From the NCBI GenBank assembly GCA_963835935.1, contig CAWIHK010000001.1, forward strand, positions 310,001 to 374,000: 64,000 nucleotides of DNA, read 5' to 3'. Shown here in pieces: positions 63,552 through 64,000 of the stretch (the first letter of the stretch is position 1; every line of letters begins with the position of its first letter). This DNA comes from CAWIHK01 sp963835935 (GTDB taxonomy: Bacteria; Bacteroidota; Ignavibacteria; UBA10030; CAVZMI01). The notes beneath the pieces were generated by a model, which did no database searches, was not told where the DNA came from, and saw only the letters and a program-made list of their open reading frames with translations. The position numbers were made by a program, and so were the translations under genes.

Positions 63552-64000
63552 ATGAGACCAAATTATCTAATTTTTATATTTTTCTTTTCTTTTATGAGTT
63601 CAATACAAGCGCAGTCAGATTCTCTAATTGATCCGTATATGAATTGGACTTTGAATCAATACTATAATCCCAATAAAGTGGATTTCAGTCTTGACTACAT
63701 CGGGCTTCGTTTAGCTTTTTGGAAAGGCGCAACAAATATCTCACAAATTATATCAAAATATGATTGCAGTTTGTTATGGAAAACGGAGTATTTTTATTAT
63801 GGAATTTTGGGTGATAATTACAGACAAATATTAGTACGAATTTCAAGTGTAATTCAAGATAAAAAAGACCCGACGATATATATTGTTAATGGGAATTCGA
63901 AAGTAGGCCGCGTTATTCGGAATTTTAAAGGAGATATTAAAATAATCAACGCGTTTCTATCTAAGGATACTTCTATTGCTAAACCTAATTGTGGCAGCGT
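63552..64000 (+). CDS. Probable periplasmic immunity protein (partial)
   Basis: The frame is open from the ATG to the window end (149 codons). GGAGG lies just upstream. A signal peptide, MRPNYLIFIFFFSFMSSIQA, is followed by a soluble body (DYIGLRLAFWKGATNISQII). No family is recognised. Its place 39 nt after an Rhs toxin end, and its predicted export, fit an immunity protein against a toxin that attacks peptidoglycan. Confidence 0.65.
   Translation, partial: MRPNYLIFIFFFSFMSSIQAQSDSLIDPYMNWTLNQYYNPNKVDFSLDYIGLRLAFWKGATNISQIISKYDCSLLWKTEYFYYGILGDNYRQILVRISSVIQDKKDPTIYIVNGNSKVGRVIRNFKGDIKIINAFLSKDTSIAKPNCGS

Noticed and set aside
1..64000. CRISPR arrays
   Set aside because: No regularly spaced direct repeats were seen anywhere in the window.

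Overview
The window looks like a chromosome segment of a Gram-negative member of the Bacteroidota/Ignavibacteriota/Chlorobiota side of the FCB group, probably a metagenome-derived genome. Pointers are an LpxH-type lipid A enzyme, TonB-dependent and other outer-membrane barrel proteins, a complete mreBCD-mrdA-rodA cell-shape operon, an LDH-like malate dehydrogenase, a QueE with the 'CDT-I-x-VW' signature, and moderate-to-low GC. The phylum is inferred from gene content; no rRNA is present.

Layout. 1-1.2 kb: two tandem copies of an unknown exported protein. 1.2-3.6 kb: inositol-monophosphatase-family protein, mdh, rpmA, rplU. 3.6-7.1 kb: ybaK split by an ORF-less group II intron, then dsbD. 7.3-19.2 kb: a long minus-strand run, purN-purH-mreB-mreC-mreD-mrdA-rodA-Lon-like protease-TauE-DUF1634-queE. 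19.4-32.2 kb: ordinary genes (LD-carboxypeptidase, a C_GCAxxG_C_C protein, a Dabb protein, a CHASE2 adenylate cyclase, a large outer-membrane protein, then the plus-strand set ABC ATPase-nusB-MFS-lpxH-PBP1A).

33.9-45.9 kb is an integrated element next to tRNA-Leu(CAG). All its genes run on the minus strand. It carries a large serine recombinase whose stop codon lies inside the tRNA gene, a membrane-anchored AAA ATPase, a RadA-like ATPase without its Lon domain, a DUF457/HlyD-like fusion protein, a family X nucleotidyltransferase, a DUF4373 replication-type protein, a TolC-like protein, two lipoproteins and a tyrosine-recombinase homologue with a broken active site. Palindromic repeats occur both between and inside its genes; inside genes they are read in frame. 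It is the strongest candidate for an undescribed system.

46.1-51.7 kb is a minus-strand arsenic/redox operon: arsR, two small disulfide proteins, an ArsP/YraQ-type permease, a thioredoxin, CcdA, a NifX-type protein, a DGC zinc protein, arsC and acr3. 51.8-54.4 kb holds broken genes (a sigma-54 AAA remnant, a SEC-C protein) and a frameshifted nikR. 54.5-59.3 kb is a TonB receptor followed by an ECF transporter with an embedded methyltransferase, probably for nickel or a nickel chelate. A 207-bp MITE sits between the receptor and the transporter. 59.5-64 kb has a Cys-rich outer-membrane protein, a 5'-truncated Rhs protein ending in a DUF2778/L,D-transpeptidase-like toxin domain, and a probable periplasmic immunity protein cut off by the window end.

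Several genes between 46 and 55 kb, and purN, show single-base indels, some clearly in homopolymers. Either the assembly has residual indel errors or the region is decaying; sequence alone cannot decide.
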